64,000 bases of DNA from UBA685 sp049890115. Lineage in GTDB: Bacteria > Pseudomonadota > Alphaproteobacteria > Puniceispirillales > Puniceispirillaceae. Position numbers and translations under genes: made by a program. The notes below the pieces were generated by a model. The model was not told the origin of the DNA and ran no database searches. It saw only the letters and a program-made list of their open reading frames with translations. Location of the stretch: contig JBMHCC010000007.1 in the NCBI GenBank assembly GCA_049890115.1, positions 5,951 to 69,950 on the forward strand, written 5' to 3'. This document shows positions 63,986 to 64,000 of this stretch, in pieces (within the stretch, counting starts at the first letter, position 1; each line of letters opens with the position of its first letter).

Positions 63986-64000
63986 TAAACCGTCGTAAAT

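Overview
The window is one contiguous stretch of bacterial chromosome, almost entirely coding. It most likely comes from a marine alphaproteobacterium; a SAR116/Rhodospirillales-like lineage is an inference from gene content and methylated-amine catabolism, not proven. Pointers to the class are an NDUFA12-type complex I accessory protein, DUF2155, a LexA-type GTTC-N7-GTTC array before an imuA-imuB-dnaE2 cassette, and a local order (NDUFA12, mlaD, DUF2155, aat, accC, accB, aroQ, dsbA-like, M48 peptidase) recalled from other alphaproteobacteria. No insertion sequence, CRISPR array, rRNA or integrase is visible.

Layout: 1-4.9 kb holds the end of dxs, tlyA, a fabI-aroC pair, a glycine-zipper envelope protein and pdxH. 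5-15.1 kb is a methylated-amine block: a dimethylglycine-dehydrogenase-like flavoprotein and an MttB-family methyltransferase on the plus strand face a sarcosine oxidase operon (soxBDAG) on the minus strand, with a small TPR protein between them. 15.4-16.8 kb has an M20 amidohydrolase and a small membrane protein. 17-22.8 kb is the SOS mutagenesis cassette. 22.8-29 kb holds a Gfa-like protein, a SPOR-tailed D,D-carboxypeptidase, clpS-clpA, a FemAB-like acyltransferase and a RidA protein. 29.2-32.8 kb is a B12-dependent ribonucleotide reductase with probable NrdR boxes. 33-39.8 kb is the envelope, fatty-acid and aroQ block. 40-50.5 kb holds an aminotransferase, rne, an amidase-PBP1A operon, prfB, DUF455 and bcp. 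50.8-60.2 kb has a giant AsmA-like protein, tyrS, an alpha/beta hydrolase, and a cysteine-sulfur module (cysE, cysteine desulfurase, 2Fe-2S ferredoxin, mnmA).

An elongator tRNA-Met at 60573-60649 marks a change in character. After it come a small helix-turn-helix gene preceded by three ATGNTGTAAAA elements, a RepA-like AAA ATPase, and a secreted protein weakly resembling alginate lyases. This looks like the start of a horizontally acquired element at a tRNA gene, continuing past the window.

The most interesting non-genic signals are an unexplained array of GARC words in 10-bp phase at 60369-60457, the repeats before the island genes, the 11-bp triplicate before the M20 gene, a structured rne leader and the triple-phased LexA boxes. 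I did not find a clearly new defence or biosynthetic system; the best candidates for new biology are the methylated-amine block without a visible corrinoid protein and the tRNA-linked element.
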